From Conexibacter sp. S30A1 (lineage in GTDB: Bacteria > Actinomycetota > Thermoleophilia > Solirubrobacterales > Solirubrobacteraceae): DNA of 64,000 nucleotides. The number at the start of each line of letters is the position of its first letter. Position 1 is the first letter of the stretch. Below, piece by piece: positions 1 to 9,040 of this stretch. The notes under the pieces are model-generated. The model was not told the DNA's origin, made no database searches, and worked only from the letters and a program-made list of their open reading frames with translations. Location: contig NZ_CP097127.1 of assembly GCF_023330665.1 (NCBI RefSeq), forward strand, positions 2,728,001 to 2,792,000. Direction: 5' to 3'. The position numbers and the translations under genes are program-made.

Positions 1-501
1 ATCTTGTGGATGTACGCCGTGGCCGTCACGCCGGTGGGGGTCGCGTTGATTCTCGCGATCTCGACGAACGCCTCGCCGAGATCCTCGTCCTTGACGATCG
101 AGAGCACCCCAATCTTCTTGACGAGCCGAAGGTCGTATGCATCGACCGGCGTGAGGCGGTAGACGAGGTGCTTGAGGTCGCGGTGCGTCGCCGAGTAGCG
201 CAGCCGAAACAGGGGAGCGAGTGACGCGATCGCCTGCCGGCGAGTTGGGGTCTCCATGTTCTGCGGCTCGTCCATGATCACGATCGGCCGGCAAGCACGG
301 AGGAACTCGATCGGCCGATAACCGTTCATCGCGTCCGTGGGACGATTGATGATGTTCGCGTCGTTCGCGAACGCGTCGATGTTGATCACCATGATCTGCA
401 AGTGCGACGCGGTCGCGAACTGCCGGACTCTCGTCAGCGCCTTGCTGTCATAGACGTAGTGATCGAACTGGAGTCCGTCGTAGATCTCCTTGATGTGGTC
501 T
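1..501 (-). pseudogene. res: Type III restriction Res subunit, downstream fragment cut by an IS and by the window edge
   Basis: Minus-strand reading from 494 downwards is open to the window edge and carries the helicase Walker B region of Type III Res subunits: IVIMDEPQN, followed by an FRLRYSATHR motif III-like stretch. It is the direct continuation of the fragment at 2074-2567. Joining base 2074 to base 495 (dropping the IS and one copy of the 6-bp target duplication) keeps the frame exactly and rebuilds ...LLKDHIKEIYDGLQF. Res subunits are ATP-dependent translocases with a C-terminal PD-(D/E)XK nuclease; the nuclease would lie outside the window. As it stands the gene cannot give full-length Res. 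The identification is firm; only the extent of the 3' part is unseen. Confidence 0.88.
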
Positions 502-2073
502 CTCGGGTTTCGCACTTTTGGGCCTGTAGCGGCATAGCGGCGTAGCAGGTGGTGGTGGACGGGGCCGTGGCGGGCTGGTGTGGCCTGTTGGCGCGGTGTC
601 GGGGAAGGAGCATCGGCGGCTTGCGCGAAAGCGGTTGCTGTCAACATAACCCGTCCGTCGCGGCCAAGGGGAGGCACGCTGCGCGGCTTCTCTTGGAGGC
701 TGCCGCCGATGCTCTGCGTCCCATCTTCGCTGAACGAGCTGCTTGTCCTGTTTGAGTCGTGTTTCACCCGTCCCACGTTTGAGACGTTCCGGGGGGTGTT
801 GGTCGGTCAGGTCTCGCAGACCTCTCTGCGGTGCGTGACCGGGATGCTGACAGGCTCAAGGCTGTCGGGGGTGTGGCATCACGCGCGTTGCCACCGGTTC
901 TTCGCCAATGCCCGCTGGTCCGTGGACGAGCTCGGGTTACGGCTCGCCTGCCTGATCGTTGAGCGGTTCACAGAACCGGGTGCGAGCGTGCTGGTCGCGG
1001 TCGACGACACGCTCCTGAAACGCAGGGGACGCCGGATCCACGGCACCTTCTGGCATCACGACGCGACCGCCAACAGCCGCTCAGGCTCGGTCGCGTGGGG
1101 GAACAACTGGATCGTGGCCGGGATCTGTGTCAAGCTGCCGTTCCTGCAGCGCACCGTATGTTTGCCGGTCCTGTTCCGGCTCTGGCAGCCGCGGCGCGAA
1201 CAGTTCGTCAAGCAGCACAAGCCCGATCCTGAGCGGCCCGGGAAGGTCAAGCTGGCCAGGGCGATGGTCTGCCTGCTCGCCAAACGGCTGCCGGATCGCC
1301 AGATCAACGTGGTCGGTGACAGCGCCTACATCAGCCAGGCGTGGCGTGCTGCACCCAAGCGGGTGACGATCACATCGAGGCTGCGTAGCAACGCGGTGAT
1401 CTACGCCCCTGCGCCGCCGCGCACCGGCAAACGCGGCCGGCCACGCAAATGGGGCAAACAGCTTGAAAGCCTTCAACAGATCGCAGCCGACCCCGCCACC
1501 GAATGGGTAAAGACGACCGTCAGGCGCTACAGCAAAACCGAGACGCTCGAGCTGGCTGAGATCAACTGCCTGTGGGAGCCGCTCGGCGCCGAAACCCCGG
1601 TCCGTGTGATCCTCGTCAAAGACGACACCAAGCCGTGCGGCTACCAGATCGCGCTGATCACCACCGACCTTCACGCCACCGCCGCGCAGATCGTCGAACG
1701 CTACGCAGACCGCTGGCCGATCGAAGTCGCCTTCCAGGACGGCAAAGAACTGTTCGGCGTCGGTGATGCCCGCAACCGGACCGAGAAAGCCGTGCAACGG
1801 ACCGTCCCATTCCAGTTCTTGGCGATGGACCTCACGATCATCTGGTACGCGCTCTACGGACATCACCCCGACATCGTCACAGAGCATCGCGCCCGCGCCC
1901 CCTGGTATGTCTCCAAGACCACCCCATCATTCCAGGACATGCTCGCCAAGCTACGACGAGTGATCATCGCCACCCAATTTCAACCCGAACAGGCCCGAAC
2001 CCCCACAACCCAGGAAATCAACCAAGTCCAGCAAGCATGGGCAGCCGCCGGCCTATGAACTGCGAAACCCGAG
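502..2073 (+). mobile_element. IS element inserted in the res gene, 1572 bp
   Basis: Perfect 13-bp terminal inverted repeats CTCGGGTTTCGCA (502-514) and TGCGAAACCCGAG (2061-2073) bound the element. A 6-bp direct repeat TGGTCT flanks it (496-501 and 2074-2079), read as the target-site duplication. One transposase gene fills most of the element. The perfect repeats and duplication argue for a fairly recent insertion. The family is not certain: the transposase is a DDE protein, but the 6-bp duplication differs from the 4-bp CTAG used by the IS701-family element at 57206. Confidence 0.93.
709..2058 (+). CDS. DDE transposase of the IS in res
   Basis: About 449 residues. The N-terminal half contains [17 protein letters not shown], a DDE-superfamily first catalytic Asp context, then a basic stretch [10 protein letters not shown]. 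The C-terminal third has [19 protein letters not shown], the usual last catalytic Glu context of IS4/IS701-like DDE transposases. The ATG at 709 is chosen because GGAGGC lies 9 nt upstream and the conserved part starts there; the frame is open back to 580 but that extension overlaps the IS end region. It is the only gene of the element and looks intact, so the IS may still be mobile. Confidence 0.85.
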   Translation: MLCVPSSLNELLVLFESCFTRPTFETFRGVLVGQVSQTSLRCVTGMLTGSRLSGVWHHARCHRFFANARWSVDELGLRLACLIVERFTEPGASVLVAVDDTLLKRRGRRIHGTFWHHDATANSRSGSVAWGNNWIVAGICVKLPFLQRTVCLPVLFRLWQPRREQFVKQHKPDPERPGKVKLARAMVCLLAKRLPDRQINVVGDSAYISQAWRAAPKRVTITSRLRSNAVIYAPAPPRTGKRGRPRKWGKQLESLQQIAADPATEWVKTTVRRYSKTETLELAEINCLWEPLGAETPVRVILVKDDTKPCGYQIALITTDLHATAAQIVERYADRWPIEVAFQDGKELFGVGDARNRTEKAVQRTVPFQFLAMDLTIIWYALYGHHPDIVTEHRARAPWYVSKTTPSFQDMLAKLRRVIIATQFQPEQARTPTTQEINQVQQAWAAAGL

Positions 2074-2567
2074 TGGTCTTTGAGAAGTCGAAAATTCGAC
2101 AGGACACCCTCTCGTATCGCCACGCTCGGCACGACGATCACGAACTTCGCAAAGCCATAGCGCTGGTGGAGTTCAGCGATCGTCCGGAGGTATACGTAGG
2201 TCTTCCCTGTCCCTGTCTCCATCTCGACGCTGAAATCCGCTGGTACCTCAGTTGGTTCGACGGCCACCCGGAGATCGAGAGGGATGCGGGGGATCAGCTC
2301 GCCGGAATCGTCGACAGCGTCCCCATCCTGGATCCGTCGCAGATTCGCCTCGAGCGTCGATGCTCCGAGCGACAGGACGTTTCCGAAGACGATCTCGTGA
2401 AAGCCTTCGAGCGCCAGTTCATCGTGCAGCAGTCCGGCGTCCCCGCTGAGGGGAACCGCCCCGCCGGAATCACCCGCGGCCTGCTGACCCGCGAACAGCT
2501 CGACAACGCTATCGATCGCGTCCCGCTGGTACTGCTGGTTGGCATCGAACTTCAGCTCGACAGCCAT
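2074..2567 (-). pseudogene. res: Type III restriction Res subunit, N-terminal fragment
   Basis: N-terminal 165 codons of a Type III Res helicase-nuclease. Residues 1-20 have the Q-motif-like [17 protein letters not shown], and METGTGKT at about residues 116-123 is the Walker A motif, followed by [15 protein letters not shown] (motif Ia). The IS interrupts codon 165; the read-through frame ends in IS sequence at 1980. The ATG at 2567 overlaps the mod stop codon (TGATG), the usual translational coupling of mod and res. Without the 501-1 portion the fragment lacks motif II and the nuclease domain, so restriction is probably off while methylation persists. Confidence 0.9.
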
Positions 2568-4387
2568 CAGACCGTCTTCATCACGATGCCAAGATTCTTC
2601 GCGTTCGTTGCGGCGTTTGCCTTGACCGCGTCGACGCCGGCGAATCCGTCCTCCATGAAGACCACGACCTTCGCCCCAATCTCCAGGACCCCGTTCACAA
2701 GGTCGCTCGTGACGGCCGCCGACAGAACCACGGCTACGCTGCCGGCAACGACTACCTCGGAACCGGCGATCTCACGGCGACTCCACGGAACGTCAAGCGG
2801 CACCCCTTCCTTGAGAAGGACCTCGGCTGCGACTGCATCCCAATCTGGCTCGCCCGCCAGCGTCGACTCGCTGAGGTCGAAGAGGGTCTCAGACACCGCG
2901 GACTGGGCAAAATTGCTTTCGGCGAGGGAGAAGTCGCGAAGGCCGGACTTCGCCTCGACGGCCTGCATCGCGGCGCGGATTCGTGTTCGAGTAATGTCGG
3001 ACACGTGCACGTAGTCGTTGTATCCGGTCGGCTCGGGCAGCTGCACCAGTAGGAAGCGTCGGTTGCCGCCGTCCTCAGCGTTCTGCTGCAACACGGCATC
3101 GGCCGCCGAGCCAGACCCCGCGAAGAAATCTAGGACGAGATCGCCCGCGCTGGCGTCGGTAGCAAGCGCGAGCATTCGTCGGATCAGCTGCGTTGGCTTG
3201 GGCGTGTCGAAGACACTGTCCGAGGAGCCGAACTTCACACGGCTGAGCAACTGTTTCTTTGCATCCTGGGTGTGGCCTACCTCCTCATACGGCCAAAAAC
3301 TCTCAGGGACTCGCCCTTGCTGAACCTCACTGAGGAAGCGCTTGTAGGCTGGCCGACTCTGACCGTCCTTGCCAAACCATACCCGACCGTCTGCGAGCAG
3401 TTCCTCGTACCGCGGCTGGGTGTATCGCCACGCACCGCCAATCGGCGGCATGAAGCGATTCCCGGCGGGCGTGACAAGCTCATACGTCTGGGACGGGGTT
3501 GCGTGGCCTGCCGGCGCTGTGAAGTCGCTCGACTTCCACGGGCCGCGCGGATCGTTGTCCGGATTCTTGTACGCCTGGTCCTGCTCGGACGTCCGCGGGA
3601 GGAGGTTCGGTCGCCAAAGCAAGGCATTCCGGGCAAAGACGAGTAGATAGTCGTGGACAACGGCGAACTGCTGGCGATTGTTCATTGGCGAGTAGACCTT
3701 TTGCCACACAAGCTGCGCCACGAAGTTCTCGGGTCCAAAGACCTCGTCCATCAGCCCCCTTAGGTGCGACATCTCGTTGTCGTCGATCGAGACGAAGATG
3801 ACGCCGTCCTGGGTCAGTAGGTTCCTTGCCAGGACGAGCCGGGGGTACATCATCGACAGCCAACGGCTGTGTCGGCGGCCGCTCGTATCCGCTGCCGCCG
3901 ACGTTCGGTTGCCGTCGGCGTCGACTTGCCCCGTGAATTCGAGGTACGCGCGCAGGGTGTCCGAAAAATCGTCTGGGTAGATGAAGTCGTTGCTCCCGGT
4001 GTTGTAGGGCGGATCGATGTAGATCAGCTTGACCCGATCGTTGTAGGCCTTCTGGAGAAGCTTCAGTACCTCGAGGTTGTCGCCTTCGATAAACACGTTC
4101 TGCGCACTGTCGAACCCGATCGAAGCGTCCCGATTTGGCGCGAGCGTTCCTCGCGAGGGCGTCAACAGCGACCGGACGGCCTGCGCTTTCCCGGCCCACA
4201 TCAGTCCGAAGCGTTCGCGCGTATCGGCCGTGTGAGCGATATCGACGTCGAGGAGCGCCGCGAGGCGATCGGCGTCGAGCACTCCGTCGGCAAGGAGCCC
4301 CGGGAACAGGTCCTCAAGACGTGCGCGGTTTTCGGCCGCGAGGTCCGCGGTCTCAAGCTCGATCTTCTCCGGCTCCTCTCCGATCAT
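2567..4387 (-). CDS. mod: Type III DNA methyltransferase (Mod), N6-adenine, beta class
   Basis: About 606 residues. Methylates adenine within the asymmetric site that the Mod-Res complex recognises, using S-adenosylmethionine. [14 protein letters not shown] is catalytic motif IV (DPPY) and [16 protein letters not shown] is the AdoMet-binding motif I (FxGxG). Motif IV precedes motif I, the beta-class order typical of Mod proteins, with the variable recognition region between them. The ATG at 4387 is chosen because GGGAGAGGGG lies upstream and the open frame further back is antisense to the helicase gene. The stop overlaps the res start. Divergent from the helicase-nuclease gene with 81 bp between starts, which must hold both promoters. 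The gene appears intact. Confidence 0.93.
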   Translation of the reverse strand: MIGEEPEKIELETADLAAENRARLEDLFPGLLADGVLDADRLAALLDVDIAHTADTRERFGLMWAGKAQAVRSLLTPSRGTLAPNRDASIGFDSAQNVFIEGDNLEVLKLLQKAYNDRVKLIYIDPPYNTGSNDFIYPDDFSDTLRAYLEFTGQVDADGNRTSAAADTSGRRHSRWLSMMYPRLVLARNLLTQDGVIFVSIDDNEMSHLRGLMDEVFGPENFVAQLVWQKVYSPMNNRQQFAVVHDYLLVFARNALLWRPNLLPRTSEQDQAYKNPDNDPRGPWKSSDFTAPAGHATPSQTYELVTPAGNRFMPPIGGAWRYTQPRYEELLADGRVWFGKDGQSRPAYKRFLSEVQQGRVPESFWPYEEVGHTQDAKKQLLSRVKFGSSDSVFDTPKPTQLIRRMLALATDASAGDLVLDFFAGSGSAADAVLQQNAEDGGNRRFLLVQLPEPTGYNDYVHVSDITRTRIRAAMQAVEAKSGLRDFSLAESNFAQSAVSETLFDLSESTLAGEPDWDAVAAEVLLKEGVPLDVPWSRREIAGSEVVVAGSVAVVLSAAVTSDLVNGVLEIGAKVVVFMEDGFAGVDAVKANAATNAKNLGIVMKTV

Positions 4388-4468
4388 CGTGTAGTCCAAC
4401 CCCTCTCCCAAAACATTCTTGTAATCATCTGGTCGTTGCGTCGAGTCGATTCCTGACCTAGCGTTCCA

Positions 4469-7231
4469 ATGGTGCCAGAGGAGACCGATCCGATTCCAGC
4501 AGCACCGACGCTCGAAGGGGATGCGGCGGCTGCCGTCGCCCACCGGGGCAGCCACATCCAGATCATCGCTGCCGCCGGCGCCGGCAAGACCGAGGTCGTC
4601 TCTCAGCGTGTCGCGGCGCTCCTCGCCTCGGGCGAGGATCCGAGCGGAATCGTCGCCTTCACGTTCACAGACAAGGCGGCCGCAGAACTCAAAGAGCGAA
4701 TCCGGCAGCGGACCGTGGCGGCAAGCGGCGCCGAGGCGGCAGACCAGCTCGGAAAGCTCTTCGTAGGGACGATCCACGCCTACTGCTTCCGGCTTCTGCA
4801 GAGCTTCGTCCCCAGATACGAGAGCTACACCCCGCTCGACGTCAACCAGCTCGTCAACCTCCTCTACCGGGAGGCGAACCGGCTGAAGCTCAAGGAGTTC
4901 GACAAGGATCGCAAGCTGTTTCGAGCGGTTGAGCTGTTCTCCAAGAGCGTCGACGTGATCGAGAACGAGCTCATCGACCCGGAAACCCTCCCGCGCGACC
5001 ACTTCCAAGCAACCGTCAAGCAGTACTACGCGATGCTCGACGGCTACCAGTTCATGTCGTTCGGAACCCAGATCGTGCGCGCCGTCGACGCGCTCCAAGA
5101 CCCGGGAGTGCACGCCAGGGTGACGGAAACACTCCGTCACTTGATCGTCGATGAGTACCAGGACGTCAACCCCGCCCAAGAGCGTCTCATCGAGCTGCTC
5201 GCCAAGCCAATCGGCGGTGCCGACCTCGTTGTGGTCGGCGACGACGACCAGGCCGTCTATCAGTGGCGCGGGTCCAACGTCCAGAACATCGTCACGTTCA
5301 AGGACCGCTACCCCAACGTCATCCCGTTTCGGCTACTCGTCAACCGTCGGTCCCGGCCGCCGATCGTCGCGCTCGCCAACGCATTCGCGCAGTCGATCAC
5401 AGGGCGACTCGACAAAGCGATGGGTCCCCACCGCGAAACCGACGGCCCTGCGCTGTCGATCGCTGCAGGATTCGAGGACGAGGAACTCGAAGCCGACGAG
5501 GTCGCCGTGACGATCGAGCGGCTCCACGCCCGCGGCATCCCGTACCGGGACATCGCGATCCTCGTTCGCGGCCGAACGGCGTATCCAAAGCTCCTCGAGG
5601 CTCTCGAGTTCGCGAAAGTCCCCGTCCAGCCCGGCGGTCGAACGGGACTCTTCGAGCAGTCCGAGGCCGCCGTCCTCGGAGCGACATATGCGTGGCTCGC
5701 CGACATCGAGTGGGCTCCCGGACGCTTCATCAAGCGGGAGAAGATCGTATTGCCAGATCTCGTCCGCGATTACGAGCTCGCATTCCAGATCGCGCCACCA
5801 GCCTCGGCCGCCCTCAGGCAGCACCTCATCGACTGGAAGCCCCAGACCCGTGAGACGAACTTCAACGTCAGTCTCGTCGGAGACTTCTACACATTGCTCG
5901 GTCTCCTCGGACTCTCAGCCTGGGACACGACCGCCAGCGAAGTCCGCAACCGGCTCGGGACGATCGCCCGGTTCACCACGGTGCTCGCCGACTACGAGAC
6001 CGTCACTCGCCGGTCTCGGAAGGATCCGAACAACCCTGGCGAGCAGGTCGGCGGCGCCCCGGGCGACGAGTGGTTCTACCGCAACCTCGCGCTCCTCCTC
6101 GTCAACTACGCCAACGGCAACTACGACGACTTCGACGGCGAGGAGGACCTCCTCACCGATGCTGTAGCGCTCGGGACTGTTCACGGCGCCAAGGGCCTCG
6201 AGTGGCCCGTCGTCTTCCTCCCATCACTTACCGAGTCGCGGTTCCCGTCGCGGCGCACCGGGCGGCTCGAGAACTGGTTGATCCCGCGAGACCGCTTTGA
6301 CGCAGCGAGGTACGAGGGATCCGACGCCGACGAGCGACGCCTCTTCTACGTAGCGCTGACCCGGGCACGCGACTGGGTTTCACTCTCGTCTCACCAACGC
6401 GTCAACAAGAACAACGTCGCCCCTTCCCCCTATCTGAACGAATGCATCGCGCATGCGAGCGCGGACACCGGTCACCCAACCGGAGCGCTCCCGACCTCCG
6501 TCTCGATCCCCGACCTCGCGGTCACCTACAGCCAGCTCGCGGCGTACGCCGAATGCCCGCAGAGCTACCTCCTCCGGAACGAGCTCGGCTTCATCCCGCC
6601 GATCAAACAGGAACTCGGCTACGGGAACGCGATTCACCACCTCATGCGAGTTATTGCGGAGCGGACCCAGGCCGCTGGCCGAACGCCCACCGATGCCGAG
6701 GTTGACGAACTCCTCACGACGGACTTCTTCCTGCCGTTCGCCAACAAGCCTGCGCACAAGGAGATGCGGGAGAAGGCGCAACGACTCGTCGGCACCTATC
6801 TGCGCGACCACCAGGACGACCTCCTTCGAACGTGGGCCACCGAACTCCCCTTCGAGCTCTACCTACCTGGCGTCGTCATCAGCGGCCGCGCCGACGTGAT
6901 CTACGACGAGCACGACGGCGTCCCGACGAACCTCGCGATCGTCGACTACAAGACCTCAACGCACGGCGACGTCGAGCCCCTCCAGCTCCAGGTCTATGCG
7001 GACGCAGGTCGGCGCGAGGGGCTTACGGTCGGGGCGGCGTTCGTCCACGACATGCAGACCGCCACGCGGCACCCGATCGCAGTTGACGCGGCCGCCGTCG
7101 CCGACGCGGAGAGCCAAGTCGTGACGACGTCCGCCGCCCTCATCCGCCGCGATTTCACACCTAAGCCAGAGCTCACAAAATGCCGCGCTTGCGATGTCAG
7201 AACGATCTGCTCCGCGGCACGTCTTACCTGA
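4469..7231 (+). CDS. UvrD/PcrA-like superfamily 1 helicase with C-terminal Fe-S PD-(D/E)XK nuclease
   Basis: 920 residues. Helicase motifs in order: AAAGAGKT (Walker A, about 34-41), DEYQD (motif II, about 228), GDDDQAVYQWRGS (motif III, about 255-268) and TVHGAKGLEWPVVF (motif V, about 571). The C-terminus has a RecB-family nuclease: SGRADVIYD and IVDYKTSTHG supply the D...DxK residues. Cysteines AECPQS (about 697) and CRACDVRTIC (905-914) follow the C...C-x2-C-x5-C pattern of the AddB/Cas4 4Fe-4S nuclease clamp. It would unwind and cut DNA, as in AddAB-like repair, but sits alone next to a restriction system in an island, so a defence role is plausible (inference). No strong Shine-Dalgarno is seen before the ATG. 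Confidence 0.92.
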   Translation: MVPEETDPIPAAPTLEGDAAAAVAHRGSHIQIIAAAGAGKTEVVSQRVAALLASGEDPSGIVAFTFTDKAAAELKERIRQRTVAASGAEAADQLGKLFVGTIHAYCFRLLQSFVPRYESYTPLDVNQLVNLLYREANRLKLKEFDKDRKLFRAVELFSKSVDVIENELIDPETLPRDHFQATVKQYYAMLDGYQFMSFGTQIVRAVDALQDPGVHARVTETLRHLIVDEYQDVNPAQERLIELLAKPIGGADLVVVGDDDQAVYQWRGSNVQNIVTFKDRYPNVIPFRLLVNRRSRPPIVALANAFAQSITGRLDKAMGPHRETDGPALSIAAGFEDEELEADEVAVTIERLHARGIPYRDIAILVRGRTAYPKLLEALEFAKVPVQPGGRTGLFEQSEAAVLGATYAWLADIEWAPGRFIKREKIVLPDLVRDYELAFQIAPPASAALRQHLIDWKPQTRETNFNVSLVGDFYTLLGLLGLSAWDTTASEVRNRLGTIARFTTVLADYETVTRRSRKDPNNPGEQVGGAPGDEWFYRNLALLLVNYANGNYDDFDGEEDLLTDAVALGTVHGAKGLEWPVVFLPSLTESRFPSRRTGRLENWLIPRDRFDAARYEGSDADERRLFYVALTRARDWVSLSSHQRVNKNNVAPSPYLNECIAHASADTGHPTGALPTSVSIPDLAVTYSQLAAYAECPQSYLLRNELGFIPPIKQELGYGNAIHHLMRVIAERTQAAGRTPTDAEVDELLTTDFFLPFANKPAHKEMREKAQRLVGTYLRDHQDDLLRTWATELPFELYLPGVVISGRADVIYDEHDGVPTNLAIVDYKTSTHGDVEPLQLQVYADAGRREGLTVGAAFVHDMQTATRHPIAVDAAAVADAESQVVTTSAALIRRDFTPKPELTKCRACDVRTICSAARLT

Positions 7232-7328
7232 GCGCCGCAGAGCTAGCCATCCGGCTCGTTGGAACAGTGCTCACAACCACGTCGTCTCGGCGGTGAGCCG
7301 CGGAACCTTGAGCCTCAAAGTCGCGGTA

Positions 7329-7373
7329 CGGCCGATTTCACGACGGGCATCCAGCCCGTCGCAAAATCGGCCG
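7329..7373. repeat. Long two-part hairpin downstream of the helicase gene
   Basis: Outer arms CGGCCGATTT (7329-7338) and AAATCGGCCG (7364-7373) are perfectly complementary. Inner arms GACGGGC (7342-7348) and GCCCGTC (7354-7360) close a 5-nt loop. No run of T follows, so it is not a classical intrinsic terminator. It could be a structured RNA end or a protein-binding site. Confidence 0.6.
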
Positions 7374-7397
7374 TCTATGTTGCCCATGACCACCGGC

Positions 7398-7423
7398 CCC
7401 AAGAATCAGATGATGTTCTTGGG
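7398..7423. terminator. Hairpin, possible terminator
   Basis: Inverted repeat CCCAAGAA (7398-7405) and TTCTTGGG (7416-7423) with a 10-nt loop, in the 300-bp gap between the helicase gene and the AlpA-like gene. There is no T tract, so terminator function is a guess. Confidence 0.35.
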
Positions 7424-7531
7424 ACTGCCTGGACCCGAGCAATATCGACCAACCGGAGGTGACGGGGTTCCCGAGCCGCCAAGCGAGGGGTTCGCGTCGC
7501 CGGAGGGCGGTAGCCCGTCCCACGGAGCGCG

Positions 7532-7753
7532 TCAGTCCTCGTGCGCCTGGTTGGGCCGGCGCTCCGCAGCCCACTGCTCCATCTCGGAGCGAAGCCACAG
7601 CTTGATCCGACCGCTTCCGAGGTTCACGACTGGGCGAGGCATATCCGAGTAACGGCGCTGGTACTGGCTCACGGTGTTGCGGTGAGACAGCTGAAGGATC
7701 TCGGCCACCCCGTGCGCGTCGACAAGGTCATTGGAGTCGATCAGCGGCGCCAC
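7532..7753 (-). CDS. AlpA/MerR-like small helix-turn-helix protein
   Basis: 73 residues. DAHGVAEILQLSHRNTVSQY is a helix-turn-helix of the excisionase/AlpA type, followed by the winged stretch MPRPVVNLGSGRIKLW and an acidic-aromatic tail. Such proteins act as excisionases or regulators of integrative elements or phages. Two 16-bp palindromes lie just upstream of its start, so autoregulation is likely. The ATG at 7753 is the only good start. Its exact role (Xis, regulator or antitoxin-like) is not decided by sequence. Confidence 0.75.
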   Translation of the reverse strand: MAPLIDSNDLVDAHGVAEILQLSHRNTVSQYQRRYSDMPRPVVNLGSGRIKLWLRSEMEQWAAERRPNQAHED

Positions 7754-7761
7754 TAGAAGAA

Positions 7762-7816
7762 GCCTACTTACGTAGGCGGGTCCGTCCGAGCCAAGCGATA
7801 GCCTACGTACGTAGGC
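7762..7816. promoter_or_regulatory. Pair of 16-bp palindromic operators upstream of the AlpA-like gene
   Basis: GCCTACTTACGTAGGC (7762-7777) and the perfect palindrome GCCTACGTACGTAGGC (7801-7816) differ by one base. Their centres are 39 bp apart, close to four helical turns, suggesting side-by-side dimers on one DNA face. The proximal site is 8 bp upstream of the AlpA-like ATG on the minus strand; the distal site lies 71 bp before the excisionase ATG on the plus strand. Confidence 0.7.
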
Positions 7817-7887
7817 AAGATCAATAGCTGGCCCCGGCGGTGGTGGAACACCCCGGGGCGCGGCCGGTACCCCAAGGAGGTCCCGAC

Positions 7888-8087
7888 ATGACGCAGGCTA
7901 CGCCGTTCTCCCTCGGACAGCTCGAGGGCAAGGCAACCATCACGTTGAGCAGGCCGCTCAGGTGCTCGGAGTTGGCCGCACCGCCGCGTACGACGCGGCC
8001 CGTCGCGGCGAGCTGCCGACTCGCCGACTCGGCCGTCGGCTGCTGGTCCCGGTTCCCGCACACCTCAGCTTCCTGGGAGCGGTCTGA
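7888..8087 (+). pseudogene. Excisionase-family DNA-binding protein with one-base frameshift
   Basis: ATG at 7888 has AAGGAGG 8 nt upstream and begins MTQATPFSLGQLEGKATIT. The frame then loses its family pattern. Dropping back one base near 7944 gives EQAAQVLGVGRTAAYDAARR followed by GELPTRRLGRRLLVPV, a textbook MerR/excisionase helix-turn-helix, ending at TGA 8085-8087, which overlaps the integrase ATG. A single missing G in ACG(G)TTGAG explains the break. Either the gene is inactivated or there is a sequencing error. Confidence 0.8.
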
Positions 8088-8683
8088 TGCAGGGGCACAT
8101 CCACAAGCGCGTCCGGATGGATAAGTCGGGCAAGGAGCGCACGCTCTGGTATGTGGTGCTCGACGAGGGCGTCGACCACGACGGTCGGCGTCGGCAGAAG
8201 TGGCATGGCAGCTTCCGCACCAAACGAGACGCAGAGACCGCTCGCGCCAAGCTCGTCGACCAGCTGCACTCCGGCAGCTATATCTCCCCGAGCCGCACGA
8301 GCCTCTCAGAATGGGCGATCGCCGGCTGGCTCCCTGTGATGGCCACGCGGATCAAGCCCAGCACCCTCCACTCCTATCGCCGGAACTTGGAGATGCATGT
8401 CCTTCCGGTACTCGGCGGGAAGCCGCTGCAGCAGATCACGCCGGTGATGCTGAACACGCTCTACGCCAACCTCGCCTCCCCCACGTCAGAGCGGGATGCG
8501 CTGAGCGCCAAGACGATCAGCTACATCCACACGATCGTCCACAAGGCACTGTCGGACGCGGTCGACTCTGAACTTCTTCAACGCAACCCGGCGGAGCGCG
8601 CCAAGCCGCCCCGGCCGAACCGGCGGGTGACGACCGGGATCCAGTCGTGGGTGTCAAGGATCACGAGATCTCCCCAGGTGTGA
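8087..8683 (+). pseudogene. int: Tyrosine-type integrase, N-terminal half only
   Basis: 198 residues. The first 70 resemble the arm-type DNA-binding domain (GSFRTKRDAETARAKLVDQL), then a SAM-like core-binding domain (SYRRNLEMHVLPVLG; SAKTISYIHTIVHKALSDAV). Tyrosine integrases run to about 370-400 residues with an R...HxxR...Y catalytic domain, which is absent. Family similarity stops at about NPAERAKPPRPNRR, after which the frame enters unrelated sequence. The ATG overlaps the excisionase stop, the usual xis-int arrangement. Non-functional as an integrase. Confidence 0.85.
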
Positions 8684-8920
8684 TCATGGTTTTTCCCCAC
8701 CTGTGATCGCGGGTCGGAGTGCGTTGCTGGCGTCGCTGTGGGCGCGCATGCGGTAGCTGTCGCCGTTGATCGCGCCCGACGGCCCATAGGCAACACCAGT
8801 CGTCTCACTCGCCGCACAATGCCCCGCAATCAACACCACCGCGGCCACGCAGGCGAGCACGCCGCCGAGCGGGCCGGCTAACAGCTCGCTCTTCGCGGGG
8901 CCGGCCGCAAGTGAGACCAT
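8684..8920 (-). CDS. Possible small membrane or secreted protein
   Basis: 78 residues with one hydrophobic segment (PLGGVLACVAAVVLIAGHCA, about residues 16-35) and a short polar tail. Start ATG at 8918-8920. Codon third positions are GC-rich as in real genes here, but there is no recognisable family and no clear ribosome-binding site. Could be noise next to the truncated integrase. Confidence 0.3.
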   Translation of the reverse strand: MVSLAAGPAKSELLAGPLGGVLACVAAVVLIAGHCAASETTGVAYGPSGAINGDSYRMRAHSDASNALRPAITGGEKP

Positions 8921-9040
8921 CGACACCTCGCTATCGCTCGCCCTCGTCGAAAAGGCCGTCAGACGAGCGGACTTCAAACAACGGAACCCTCCGACTGCCG
9001 GCGTGTGCCGGTAGGCTTCCAGGCGCACAGGGCGTGAAAC

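Noticed and set aside
4388-5179. Upstream extension of the mod reading frame by about 260 residues
   Set aside because: It is antisense to the conserved helicase motifs and has no methyltransferase homology; ATG 4387 fits the family.
8655-8708. Repeated CCCCAGGTGTGATC / CCCCACCTGTGATC at the integrase breakpoint
   Set aside because: Looks like an IS end, but no second end, transposase or target duplication was found, so no element is called.
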